NCBI RefSeq assembly: GCF_000378045.1
Contig: NZ_KB899110.1
Location: forward strand, 21,609 to 85,608
Length of the DNA: 64,000 nt
Source of the DNA: Marinobacterium rhizophilum DSM 18822
GTDB taxonomy: Bacteria > Pseudomonadota > Gammaproteobacteria > Pseudomonadales > Balneatricaceae
Direction: 5' to 3'
In this document: positions 40,801 through 52,127 of the stretch, in pieces
How the letters are laid out: each line of letters starts with the position of its first letter
Position numbering within the stretch: the first letter of the stretch is position 1
The notes under the pieces: generated by a model
The model's database searches: none
Told to the model about the DNA's origin: nothing
What the model saw: the letters and a program-made list of their open reading frames with translations, nothing else
Translations under genes and position numbers: made by a program

Positions 40801-42720
40801 TTACCACCCCAGCCATTCGGGCCGGCGTGGGATATCGGCGCTGAAGATACGCTCCATCCGGATTACGCCATTCTCGATCAGTTCGGGCACCGGATCATCG
40901 GTCGGTCCGGTGATTTGGCTGCGATACACCAGGACTCGGGTCACGCCACGGTGGTCCTCAGGCGTCCAGGTCGCTGGCGAACAGACCCCATCGAGCCCAA
41001 CCGGCACCCAGTCCTGCTGCTGGTAGATAGCATTGCGGACACTGGGCCCGCTGATTTCGCCGTTTCTATCGGCATACTCCAGTGCTTCTTTGAGAAAGAA
41101 TATAGTGCAGACGCCGCGAAGATACTGGACCGGCCGATAAACCCGACCGTCCGGGGCCGACATCTTGGATATCTCCTGAACCGTATACATGCCAGGTACT
41201 TCGTCTCCCCATTTGGCGGCGCCCATCACCCAGACGACGCCGTCGGCGGCACTGCCGGCCTGTTTCATCACATTTTCGTCGAATCCCCAGATGTTGACCA
41301 TAAACTGGGTGTTGACCCCCGCCGCCTGACAATCCTTGAGCAGATCGGCCGTGGCGGCGGCGGTGTTGCCCAGGAAAGCATAATCCGCCTGATGCGACCG
41401 CAGCTGGGCGCAGTGGCTGCTGAAGTCCCCGGGAATCATCGGAACCCGCAGGGCCGGCAGGATCTCGAAACCGAGCTCCTCGGCATAGGCCCGGCACGCT
41501 TTCCTGGGCGCGTTGGGAAAGGGATGGTTCTCGCCCAGATGCACGAAACGGGGCGCCCGGTCTTCGCCCCGGGCCTTCCAGTCGGTGGCGGCCCACTGCA
41601 CCAGTCCGCGACAGCCATCGGAGTAGGAGGGGCCGTAGAAAAAAACATAAGGCGCCGCCCGGTCGCCGCCCGGCCCGTTGCCGGTGGGATCGGTTAGCGA
41701 AGCGGCATAGGAGGAGGTAAACATGGGGATTTCATCAGCCGTTGCAAAGTCGACAAGCGCCTCGGTGGCAGGTGTCCCCCAGCCCAGGATTGCCACCACC
41801 CCCTGGGATGCCCATTTGCGATAGGCAGCCATAGCACGCGGTACCAGATAGGAGGTATCGACAAAGTCCAGATCGATCAGCTTGCCGTTGATACCGCCGT
41901 TTGCATTGATCCAGTTGCTGGCATCGATGATCGCCTGGCCATAGATCCGGCCATTGGACGCGGAAGCGCCACTGATATCGGCAAGTTGACCCACCAGCAG
42001 AAAGTCGCTGGCCGGGGGCGCGGGTGCCTTGACTTCGGAACTGGGTTGAATAGCAGCGGTTTCTGGCGACGGGCGCCGCTCGATTGCGAGCCAGGCCGCG
42101 AGACCGATGAGGGCCACCCCGAGAGCGAGTGTCAGGACAGCGATATAGCCGCCGGAAATCTGCACGGTTTTGCGAATCGGTGCAGCGATATCGGAGGCCC
42201 GCACCCGGTAGACGTTGACCGGCTTGGTGATGTTCTTGACCTTCTGTTCGCCGAGAAAGTCGTAGCCGAAATGCACCTTGCCTTCGACTGCATCATAGAC
42301 TGAGCTCGAGATGCAGATGCCACCCGGCTCGGCCAGCGATTCCATCCGCGCAGCGATATTGACACCGTCGCCGAAGATAATGCCATCCTCGTCCTCAATC
42401 ACATCGCCGAGGTTGACGCCGATTCGAAATTCCATGCGTCGCTCGGACGGCAGCTCCAGGTTGCGTCCCTCGAGTACCTTCTGAATCTCCACGGCACCAT
42501 TGACCGCCTCGACGGCACTGGGAAACTCCGCCAGGATATTGTCGCCGGGAGCATCGACAATATGGCCCTGGTGGCGTTCGATCACCCGGTCGATCGCCTT
42601 CTGATACTGTTTGAGGGTGTCGATGGTCGTCTGCTCGTCCTCACCCATGAGGCGCGAATAACCGACCACATCGGCGCTCAGTATGGCGGCCAGCTTGCGC
42701 TGGCCCTGGGACTGGGTCAT
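40801..42720 (-). CDS. Class III adenylate/guanylate cyclase fused to a periplasmic ligand-binding domain
   Basis: 639 residues. The N-terminal cyclase domain (about 9-175) keeps the metal Asp residues D17 (SADVVGYSR) and D60 (PGDNILAEF) and the catalytic Asn121 and Arg125 (NIAARME), so it should be active. One membrane helix follows at about 190-213. The C-terminal 400 residues (LLVGQLADISGASASNGRIYGQA to the end) are an ABC-type amide/branched-chain substrate-binding domain, which would lie in the periplasm. The usual order is sensor first and cyclase last; here it is reversed. AAGGTGAG lies 8 bases before the chosen ATG; an ATG-like start at 42795 is less likely. Confidence 0.9.
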   Translation of the reverse strand: MTQSQGQRKLAAILSADVVGYSRLMGEDEQTTIDTLKQYQKAIDRVIERHQGHIVDAPGDNILAEFPSAVEAVNGAVEIQKVLEGRNLELPSERRMEFRIGVNLGDVIEDEDGIIFGDGVNIAARMESLAEPGGICISSSVYDAVEGKVHFGYDFLGEQKVKNITKPVNVYRVRASDIAAPIRKTVQISGGYIAVLTLALGVALIGLAAWLAIERRPSPETAAIQPSSEVKAPAPPASDFLLVGQLADISGASASNGRIYGQAIIDASNWINANGGINGKLIDLDFVDTSYLVPRAMAAYRKWASQGVVAILGWGTPATEALVDFATADEIPMFTSSYAASLTDPTGNGPGGDRAAPYVFFYGPSYSDGCRGLVQWAATDWKARGEDRAPRFVHLGENHPFPNAPRKACRAYAEELGFEILPALRVPMIPGDFSSHCAQLRSHQADYAFLGNTAAATADLLKDCQAAGVNTQFMVNIWGFDENVMKQAGSAADGVVWVMGAAKWGDEVPGMYTVQEISKMSAPDGRVYRPVQYLRGVCTIFFLKEALEYADRNGEISGPSVRNAIYQQQDWVPVGLDGVCSPATWTPEDHRGVTRVLVYRSQITGPTDDPVPELIENGVIRMERIFSADIPRRPEWLGW

Positions 42721-42854
42721 GGGTTGTCTCACCTTCGTGATTGTCGATGCCTGCGTACCGTTCAGCGCGGGATCATCTATTTGTAGTGTAGACAACGGTC
42801 AACGCGGCCCAGAGTGGGTGAATCAAGTAAGGGTGGGTGAAACAGCAATGACAC

Positions 42855-42944
42855 ATGACTAAAAAATTCGGCGTCGACAAGGCACGCGAAGCACTTCGCT
42901 ACGGTAAGGAGCTGACCGGCACGGACGGTGTTCTCACCCCGTTG
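42855..42944 (+). pseudogene. 5' stub of an IS256-type transposase gene
   Basis: The frame opens MTKKFGVDKAREALRYGKE, then LTGTDGVLTPL, which resembles the conserved N-terminus of IS256/Mutator-family transposases. After about 30 codons the similarity stops (EIPGAVYLL) and the frame runs on into the DCC gene by chance. Only the first 90 bases remain. Confidence 0.5.
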
Positions 42945-43052
42945 GAAATTCCGGGTGCCGTCTACCTGTTACCCAGCTCATCAATGTCGGCTTTGCCCGA
43001 AAGCCGACTATCGCTGCATACTGCTGTTCTGTCCGGCCGCTCGACATACCCC

Positions 43053-43454
43053 ATGCCCAAACTTCTGCTGATCTACGATAAACAGTGCCCCTTCTGCGAC
43101 CGCTATGCCCGGCTGGCGCGGATTCGCGACTCGGTGGGGGAACTGCGTCTGGTGAACGCGCGCGAGCCCGGGGCGGCGATGGACGAGGTGACGGCGGCGG
43201 GGCTCGATATCGACCAGGGGCTGGTGCTGAAGATGGGGGAGCGGCTCTATTACGGCGCCGCGGCGATGCAGGTGCTGGCGTTGCTGAGTACCCGGTCGGG
43301 GGGCTTCAACCGGTTCAATTACTGGCTGTTCCGCTCGAAGTGGGTATCGGCGCTTTTGTATCCGCTGCTGCGGGCCTGCCGCAATCGGGCACTGAAACTG
43401 ATGGGCAGGACCCGGATCGACAATCTCAATCGAATGGATAACGACAGCTTCTGA
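43053..43454 (+). CDS. DCC-family thiol-disulfide oxidoreductase-like protein (DUF393)
   Basis: 133 residues. LLIYDKQCPFCDRYARLAR holds the CxxC motif (C12, C15) that gives the family its name; ARDLR-like VNAREPGAAMDEV and LYYGAAAMQVLALL follow. Members are predicted redox proteins of thioredoxin-like fold. The ATG at 43053 starts the conserved part; the longer frame from 42855 runs through a transposase stub. A DUF2784 gene follows 14 bases on, so they form a small operon. Confidence 0.85.
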   Translation: MPKLLLIYDKQCPFCDRYARLARIRDSVGELRLVNAREPGAAMDEVTAAGLDIDQGLVLKMGERLYYGAAAMQVLALLSTRSGGFNRFNYWLFRSKWVSALLYPLLRACRNRALKLMGRTRIDNLNRMDNDSF

Positions 43455-43468
43455 GCGACGGAGGGCCG

Positions 43469-43834
43469 ATGCTCTACAGCCTGGCAGTCACCTCGGTACT
43501 GATCCTGCACCTGCTGTTCATCGTCTTCGTGCTGGTGGGCGGCCTGCTGTTGCTGTGGCGGCGTGCGCTGGCACTGCTGCACCTGCCGGCGGTGGTTTGG
43601 GCGGTGCTGCTGCAGCTGAATGGCTGGATCTGCCCACTGACACCGCTGGAAAACCGGCTGCGGTCCGCTGCGGGGCAGGCGGAATACGAGGGCGGTTTCA
43701 TCGAGCACTATCTGCTGGCGGTGGTTTATCCACAGGGGCTGACGCCGGAGATCCAGCAGGGGCTGGGGATACTGGTGCTGGTACTGAACTTGGCGCTGTA
43801 CGGCTGGGTGTTTCTGGGACACAAACGGCGTTGA
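43469..43834 (+). CDS. DUF2784 family membrane protein
   Basis: 121 residues with three or four membrane helices. HLLFIVFVLVGGLLLLW, NGWICPLTPLEN (a conserved short loop in this family) and FIEHYLLAVVYPQGL match DUF2784 as I know it. Function unknown. Probably co-transcribed with the preceding DCC gene. Confidence 0.85.
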   Translation: MLYSLAVTSVLILHLLFIVFVLVGGLLLLWRRALALLHLPAVVWAVLLQLNGWICPLTPLENRLRSAAGQAEYEGGFIEHYLLAVVYPQGLTPEIQQGLGILVLVLNLALYGWVFLGHKRR

Positions 43835-43933
43835 TTCGCCACGGGAGCAAGTTGGCAGCGCATTTTGCGGGCATCGGAACCAAGAGCATTCGCACCGGGG
43901 CGGCGCTCCTACGATTTTCGCCTAACGCCTAAC

Positions 43934-43958
43934 AAAAAGGCCCGTCGTTGGACGGGCC
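43934..43958 (-). terminator. Terminator-like hairpin reading on the minus strand
   Basis: GGCCCGTC, a four-base loop, GACGGGCC, with AAAAA before it on the + strand, so that a U-tract follows on a minus-strand transcript. Both flanking genes are on the + strand, so no obvious gene uses it. The surrounding 43835-44198 has no supported gene. Confidence 0.5.
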
Positions 43959-44198
43959 AGTGGGGGGGATCGCTCGGACGCGGCTTTCGCTGCCGAGGGG
44001 GCAGCGGCGACAGCTGTACGGTAGCGATATCCAATGGCAAGAGGGTGACAGCCTCCCGGCATCCGCACGGCGCGCGCGCGGGGAACAGGAATTGTCGGCA
44101 TGACAATTAAGGCGCCAACCATCCGGTGCTTGCCTGCTACACTTGGTGACCGAATTCGGGCGATCCCCGAAACCTTTCAAGCCAGGTCCGAGAAAACC

Positions 44199-45095
44199 AT
44201 GAACCCGACTGCCAAAAGCGGTGCCTTATATGCCATTACGGCCTACAGCCTCTGGGGGATCGCCCCCATGTACTTCAAGCTGCTGCAGAATGTGCCGGCA
44301 ACCGAGATCCTGGCGCACCGGGTGCTATGGTCCTTCGTGCTCACGCTCGGGCTGATCTACCTGTTCCGAAAGAGCGATGAGCTGATGAACGCCTTGCGTT
44401 CGCGGCGGGCGCTGCTTGCGCTGCTGGCCTCGACAACCCTGATTGGCCTGAACTGGGGCATCTTCATCTGGGCGGTCAATCACAATTACATGCTCAGTGC
44501 GAGTCTGGGTTACTACATCAACCCGCTGCTCAATATTCTGCTTGGCATGTTGTTTTTCAGCGAGCGGCTGGACCGCGTGCGCACCATTGCAGCCGGTCTT
44601 TGCCTGCTGGCAGTGCTGTTCGAGCTGGTGCAATTTGGCCGTTTGCCCTGGATCGCGCTCGTGCTGGCCTGTTCTTTTGGCCTCTATGGCCTGGTGCGCA
44701 AGAAGCTGGGCGTCGACAGCTTTACCGGCATGGCGCTGGAAACCGGAATGATGCTTCCGCTGGCCGCCGGGTATCTGCTGTTCACAGCCAGCCCGAGCTC
44801 GGATCTGACCGCCAACCCGGCCTGGGTCAACCTGCTGCTGTTCGCCGCTGGCCCCGTGACCATGGTGCCGCTGCTGTGCTTTGCAGCGGCGGCCAACCGA
44901 ATCAGTCTCACTGCGCTGGGCTTCTTCCAGTACATCGGTCCCACGGGCATGTTCCTGCTGGCGGTGTTTGTCTATGACGAACCGCTGAGCCCCGAGAAGC
45001 TGGTGACCTTTGGCCTGATCTGGACGGCGCTGGCCATACTGACCTTCGATTCGCTATTTAAACTGCGACGTAGGCGCGCCGTCGCGCAGGCCTGA
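44199..45095 (+). CDS. rarD: EamA/DMT-type transporter RarD
   Basis: 298 residues with ten membrane helices in two EamA repeats. GALYAITAYSLWGIAPMYFKLL, NWGIFIWAVNHNYMLSASLGYYINP and YIGPTGMFLLAVFVYDEPL are characteristic of the RarD subfamily of drug/metabolite transporters. The transported substrate is unknown. The ATG at 44199 starts the conserved part; the longer frame from 44100 is not conserved in the family. Confidence 0.92.
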   Translation: MNPTAKSGALYAITAYSLWGIAPMYFKLLQNVPATEILAHRVLWSFVLTLGLIYLFRKSDELMNALRSRRALLALLASTTLIGLNWGIFIWAVNHNYMLSASLGYYINPLLNILLGMLFFSERLDRVRTIAAGLCLLAVLFELVQFGRLPWIALVLACSFGLYGLVRKKLGVDSFTGMALETGMMLPLAAGYLLFTASPSSDLTANPAWVNLLLFAAGPVTMVPLLCFAAAANRISLTALGFFQYIGPTGMFLLAVFVYDEPLSPEKLVTFGLIWTALAILTFDSLFKLRRRRAVAQA

Positions 45096-45207
45096 GGTCG
45101 CGACTCCAGGCGCCCGGTGCCTCCGCGAGGTGCTGGGCGATAATCTCTATTGTCACAGTGTTACAGCGGTAGAATCCCAGGGAACCTGTTTGTTGGCCAG
45201 GTTATTC

Positions 45208-45224
45208 TTAACCCGGCGGGTTAA
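45208..45224. promoter_or_regulatory. Palindrome TTAACCCGGCGGGTTAA
   Basis: Eight-base perfect arms around a central G. It resembles the palindrome at 34394-34407. It lies downstream of rarD in a 328-bp gap with no gene. Confidence 0.4.
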
Positions 45225-45252
45225 GACATGAAGCAGGGATGATATCGACAAA

Positions 45253-45327
45253 CTGTGGGAGCCCGCTCTGCGGGCGAATCAGGCTGGGCAGGTTCCCCAA
45301 TTCGCCCAGAGGACTGGGCTCCCACAG
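45253..45327. repeat. REP-like palindromic element, copy 1
   Basis: It begins TGTGGGAGCCCGCTCTGCGG and ends with an imperfect inverse (GGGCTCCCACA). Its first 23 bases equal those of the element at 48954-49028. REP elements of this GTGGGAGC type are dispersed between genes in pseudomonad-like bacteria. Confidence 0.8.
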
Positions 45328-45423
45328 GCGGGCGGTATATCCAACCGTTGGCGGCACAATGATAGGAACAGGGTCCCCGAATAGATGTATGAATTAACCT
45401 ATTTGCACGCCAGGTTAATAATA

Positions 45424-46125
45424 TTAGTTCCAGTTTATTTCCGGCAGGGCATTCATCGAACCGAGCCTGGCTAGCCCACTGGACCGCAGCCAGTCCTGGA
45501 GTTTGCGGGCAATATCCGGATTGCCCAGGACCTTGATATCACCTTTTTTGACGGCCTCATTAAAGCTGTATTCGCAAATCCAGACGGCCGTCATGGTTTT
45601 CAGCGAGCACTTGATCAGGCAATCAACGTCATAGCCATTATCGGTCAGGCAGAGGTCAATTTCATTGTTTTCGCACACCAGCCACCAATGGCGAGCGCCT
45701 TCAGGTGCATCGTTGTATTCAAACTCGATGACAACTTTTTGTTTCGGAAAAACCGCCGAATCTACGGTGCGGCGCATATCCCACATCAGCAGGCCTGCAT
45801 CCAGATCCCCGGTCTCCAGATGGGAGCGACTCCAGCGATGTCCCCAGGCGCCAAGCAGTTCGACGATGGGGCGCAATTCCAGCCCAGCCGGAGTAAGGCT
45901 GTAACCATGCTCACCCTTTTGACCATCCATCTTTATGATTCCGGCTTTCAGCATGCTTTTCAGGCGTGCCGACAGCAATGTGGGTGACATCAACGGAACA
46001 CCCTTTTGCAGCTCACTGAAACGCGAACTGCCGGCAAGCAATTCACGGGCAATCAGCAAGGTCCAGCGTTCACACAGCAGCTGGGTTGCCTGCGCGAGCG
46101 GACAAAACTGGCCATAGGTTTTCAT
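45424..46125 (-). CDS. HxlR-type winged-helix regulator with C-terminal SCP2-like domain
   Basis: 233 residues. The N-terminal HxlR domain (about 5-105) has FCPLAQATQLLCERWTLLIAREL, RFSELQKGVPLMSPTLLSARLK and a wing ending in YSLTPAG. The C-terminal part (about 125-225) resembles the sterol-carrier-like domain seen in many such regulators. A divergent truncated haemoglobin gene starts 143 bp away, so it may control that gene; no operator was recognised. Confidence 0.82.
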   Translation of the reverse strand: MKTYGQFCPLAQATQLLCERWTLLIARELLAGSSRFSELQKGVPLMSPTLLSARLKSMLKAGIIKMDGQKGEHGYSLTPAGLELRPIVELLGAWGHRWSRSHLETGDLDAGLLMWDMRRTVDSAVFPKQKVVIEFEYNDAPEGARHWWLVCENNEIDLCLTDNGYDVDCLIKCSLKTMTAVWICEYSFNEAVKKGDIKVLGNPDIARKLQDWLRSSGLARLGSMNALPEINWN

Positions 46126-46268
46126 GCTTGTTGCTCCACTTTTTCACGTTCGCTGAGGGCGCTTAATGTCCGCTACAGTTTCTGTAGTTCTCATTAATTA
46201 TGGCCGGTGCTAGGTTTTAATGACGTCAGCAATATAGCACTGGCATCCCGGAAAAATGGAGCAGCACT

Positions 46269-46628
46269 ATGAGCGATCTACTATTCGACAGGTTGGGCGG
46301 CATTGAAGGCGCGACCAGAATTGCCCATGATCTTGTCGATAATCACTTGAATAACAAGGCTATTTCAACCCGTTTTGCCGATTCTGATGTACCTAAAATT
46401 AAAAACGCAGCGGCGACATTTCTTATCGCGGGCACAGGCGGGCCTGATGTCTACAAAGGCAAGGATATGCTGTCGGTCCACAAGGGAATGAACATATCGG
46501 CGGCTGAGTTCATGGCGGTGCTGGATGATGCGCTGGCAGCGCTGGAAAAAAATAATGTGGGTCAGCGGGAGCAGGAGGAAGTGCTCTTCGCCTTGTACAG
46601 CATGCGTTCCCAGGTTGTTCTGGTCTGA
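46269..46628 (+). CDS. Group 1 truncated haemoglobin
   Basis: 119 residues. LFDRLGGIEGATRIAHDLVD starts the fold and the proximal haem ligand is His71 in LSVHKGMNI; TGGP and the length fit the group 1 (TrHbN) 2-over-2 globins. These bind oxygen or nitric oxide, often for NO detoxification. An AATGGAGCAGC ribosome site lies just before the ATG. It is divergent from the HxlR-type regulator and is followed by a terminator. Confidence 0.88.
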   Translation: MSDLLFDRLGGIEGATRIAHDLVDNHLNNKAISTRFADSDVPKIKNAAATFLIAGTGGPDVYKGKDMLSVHKGMNISAAEFMAVLDDALAALEKNNVGQREQEEVLFALYSMRSQVVLV

Positions 46629-46720
46629 TTGTTCTCGTCTGATTGTGAAATCTATCAAATTGGGTGTCTGGTCAGGGCCTGACGCTGTCTGGTAGCCAAC
46701 CCCTTACTGATCGGCTCAAA

Positions 46721-46751
46721 GCCCGCAGCCTGCCAAGACTGCGGGCTTTTT
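46721..46751 (+). terminator. Rho-independent terminator
   Basis: GCCCGCAG, a ten-base loop, CTGCGGGC and five T residues, 92 bases after the haemoglobin stop. AAA before the stem means it may also act weakly on the other strand. The rest of the gap to 47043 holds nothing I support. Confidence 0.85.
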
Positions 46752-47043
46752 GCACTTGAGGCGATACCTGCGAATACGTTGTAAAGAGCCCCACCTCGGT
46801 GCGTTTTTCTGTGATCCCTGCGCAATCTGGAGCACGATGCCCTGCTAATGGCCGTCCGCTACCGCGTTTTGGCTGGCGTAGTTCATGCATGTTGCTTCTG
46901 GCGAGCAGACCCGTTCAAACCCGGCTGCGCGCCTGCCGAAGGCTGACGCTTACCCGTGTAAGCCTCGACGGTCCTGGGATCCACAAGATCCGCCATTGCT
47001 GATTGTTTCGGTTCGAGCCGCCACAAGCGGGGGAGTTGAATCT

Positions 47044-47637
47044 ATGGTGACTACACATCGCTGGCTGTCCATTCTGGAAGGCTGTCTGCTTATTGCGCTG
47101 GGCATCCATCTGCTTAACGCGTCCGATCTTCTGATCAGCGGCACCGCGGGGCTGAGCCTGATCCTGCAGCGGCTGACGGACCTGAGCTTCGGGCAGCTGT
47201 TCTTTATGCTCAATCTGCCTTTCTATATCTTGTCCCTTCGCTATATGGGACGGGAGTTCATGTTGCGTACCTTTGTCAGTGTCAGCCTGCTGTCACTGTT
47301 GTCGGAGCTGATGTGCCGCTATCTTGCGCTCGACATTGCCGAACCTGCGTTTGCCGCGGTACTGGGCGGCATACTGATCGGTTTTGGCCAGATTATTCTG
47401 TTCCGTCACCAGTCGTCCCTCGGCGGCCTCAGCACCCTGGCGATCTATCTGGAACGGAGCTTGCGCATCCATCCCGGCAAGACGACGCTGGCTGCGGATA
47501 TTCTGATCGTGCTGCTGGCATTCAGTGTTTTTGAGACACCGCAGGTACTCTATTCACTGCTGGCCTTTTTGTGCATGAACTCGGTGGTGGGACGCTATCA
47601 TCGTCCACCGGCATGGGCCCGGGTGCAGCGGGCCTGA
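47044..47637 (+). CDS. YitT-family membrane protein
   Basis: 197 residues with five or six membrane helices. LEGCLLIALGIHLLNASDLLISGTAGLSLI, FMLNLPFYILSLRYMG, and GGILIGFGQIILFRHQSSLGGLSTLAIYL match the YitT/DUF161 family. Function unknown. GGGGGAG lies about 8 bases before the chosen ATG; the longer frame from 46885 has none. Confidence 0.85.
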   Translation: MVTTHRWLSILEGCLLIALGIHLLNASDLLISGTAGLSLILQRLTDLSFGQLFFMLNLPFYILSLRYMGREFMLRTFVSVSLLSLLSELMCRYLALDIAEPAFAAVLGGILIGFGQIILFRHQSSLGGLSTLAIYLERSLRIHPGKTTLAADILIVLLAFSVFETPQVLYSLLAFLCMNSVVGRYHRPPAWARVQRA

Positions 47638-47729
47638 GACCTTTTGCAAGCACCGGCGTCCCGGCTTGTAACCCCAGGTGTTTGATTTTATTGTGACGGA
47701 CTACTTTTCCGCATAAAAGGATCTTGCGC

Positions 47730-48932
47730 ATGGGTTACCTCAAGAATTACCCCAATAAAGAAGGTTACTTTGGCGAGTTCGGTGGCGCTTTCCTGCCGCC
47801 TGAGCTGGAGTCACAGTTCGCCGAGATCAACAAGGCCTACCTGACCCTCGGCCGGTCCGCCGATTTCCTCAACGAACTGCGTTACATCCGCAAGCACTAC
47901 CAGGGCCGTCCGACGCCGGTTTACTACGCCCATAACCTGAGTCGCGAGGTGGGTGCCCATATCTACCTCAAACGCGAGGACCTGAACCACTCCGGCGCGC
48001 ACAAGCTGAACCACTGCATGGCCGAGGCACTGCTGGCCAAGCACATGGGCAAGGCCAAGCTGATTGCCGAAACCGGCGCCGGTCAGCACGGCGTGGCCCT
48101 GGCGACAGCCGCTGCCTACTTTGGCATGGAGTGCGAGATCCACATGGGCGAGATCGATATCGCCAAGGAATCGCCCAATGTCACCCGCATGAAGCTGCTC
48201 GGTGCCGAGGTGGTGCCGGTCGGGTTTGGCGGTCGCAGTCTGAAGGAGGCGGTGGACTCGGCGTTCCAGTCCTACCTTGGCCAGGCGGATACCGCGCTGT
48301 TCGCCATTGGCTCGGTGGTGGGCCCGCACCCCTTTCCGCTGATGGTGCGCGATTTCCAGTCGGTGGTTGGGTTCGAGGCAAAGGAGCAGTTCCTGGAAAT
48401 GGTTGGCGAGCTGCCTGACCAGATCGGCGCCTGCATCGGCGGGGGGTCGAACGCCATGGGATTGTTCAGTGCCTTTATCGATGATGAAGGCGTGTGTCTG
48501 AACGGCGTTGAGCCGCTGGGCAAGGGCACCAAGCTGGGCGAGCACTCGGCCACCATGACGTTTGGCAAGCCGGGCATGATCCACGGGTTCAAATGCCTGC
48601 TGCTGACGGACGACGAGGGCAACCCGGCGCCGGTGCACTCCATCGCTTCGGGTCTGGATTATCCGGGCGTCGGACCCGAGCATTCGTTCCTCAAGACAGA
48701 GGGCAAGGTGAACTACCATGCCGTCAGCGATGATGAAACGCTGGCCGCCTTCTACAAGTTGTCGCGCCTGGAAGGCATTATCCCGGCGCTGGAAAGCGCC
48801 CACGCCGTTGCCTGGGCAATGCAGCACGGCCGCGAGAATCCGGGCCAGACCATCTTGATCAACCTTTCCGGCCGCGGTGACAAGGATATTGATTACGTCA
48901 CCGAGAATTTCGGTTTTGGGGTCAAAGGATAA
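47730..48932 (+). CDS. trpB: Tryptophan synthase beta subunit-like protein, stand-alone
   Basis: 400 residues. The pyridoxal phosphate lysine is Lys92 in [10 protein letters not shown] (HTGAHKxN in most TrpB), and the phosphate-binding glycine loop is [27 protein letters not shown] and [11 protein letters not shown] are typical. TrpB joins indole to serine to give tryptophan. No trpA or other trp gene is near, so it may be a paralogue that acts alone on free indole or a related substrate. AAAAGG lies 9 bases before the ATG at 47730; a TTG two codons earlier is unlikely. Confidence 0.9.
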   Translation: MGYLKNYPNKEGYFGEFGGAFLPPELESQFAEINKAYLTLGRSADFLNELRYIRKHYQGRPTPVYYAHNLSREVGAHIYLKREDLNHSGAHKLNHCMAEALLAKHMGKAKLIAETGAGQHGVALATAAAYFGMECEIHMGEIDIAKESPNVTRMKLLGAEVVPVGFGGRSLKEAVDSAFQSYLGQADTALFAIGSVVGPHPFPLMVRDFQSVVGFEAKEQFLEMVGELPDQIGACIGGGSNAMGLFSAFIDDEGVCLNGVEPLGKGTKLGEHSATMTFGKPGMIHGFKCLLLTDDEGNPAPVHSIASGLDYPGVGPEHSFLKTEGKVNYHAVSDDETLAAFYKLSRLEGIIPALESAHAVAWAMQHGRENPGQTILINLSGRGDKDIDYVTENFGFGVKG

Positions 48933-48953
48933 AACGGGGCTGGTAAAAAGCCC

Positions 48954-49028
48954 TGTGGGAGCCCGCTCTGCGGGCGAACCGGGGGTGGGGCCATGAAGGC
49001 CCATTCGCCCGCAGAGCGGGCTCCCACA
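48954..49028. repeat. REP-like palindromic element, copy 2
   Basis: Perfect 25-bp inverted arms starting TGTGGGAGCCCGCTCTGCGG around a 25-base loop, placed between trpB and the terminator shared with valS. Same element type as at 45253-45327. Confidence 0.88.
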
Positions 49029-49032
49029 CACG

Positions 49033-49068
49033 AAAAAGCCCGCGCTCCTTTCGGAGCGCGGGCTTTTT
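49033..49068. terminator. Bidirectional terminator between trpB and valS
   Basis: AAAAAGCCCGCGCTCC, a four-base loop and its complement ending GGCTTTTT. It serves the convergent trpB and valS. Confidence 0.93.
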
Positions 49069-49098
49069 ACTTGCAGCTTGTGGCTTATCGCCTGCTGC

Positions 49099-51954
<2,856 letters not shown>

Positions 51955-52127
51955 TACGATTGGCGTCTCTGGAATTCTTGGGAGTCGCTGTATCCGGTTC
52001 GCAACCGGACCAGGCTCGCTGGCATCTGAAAGAATCGGCCGATTATACCCGCTGGACTTTCATCAAGGTAGGGCGTAACGGTGATCCGCTGTGCAGGCAG
52101 GGCAAGGAGGCCGCAATTCACGCCACC

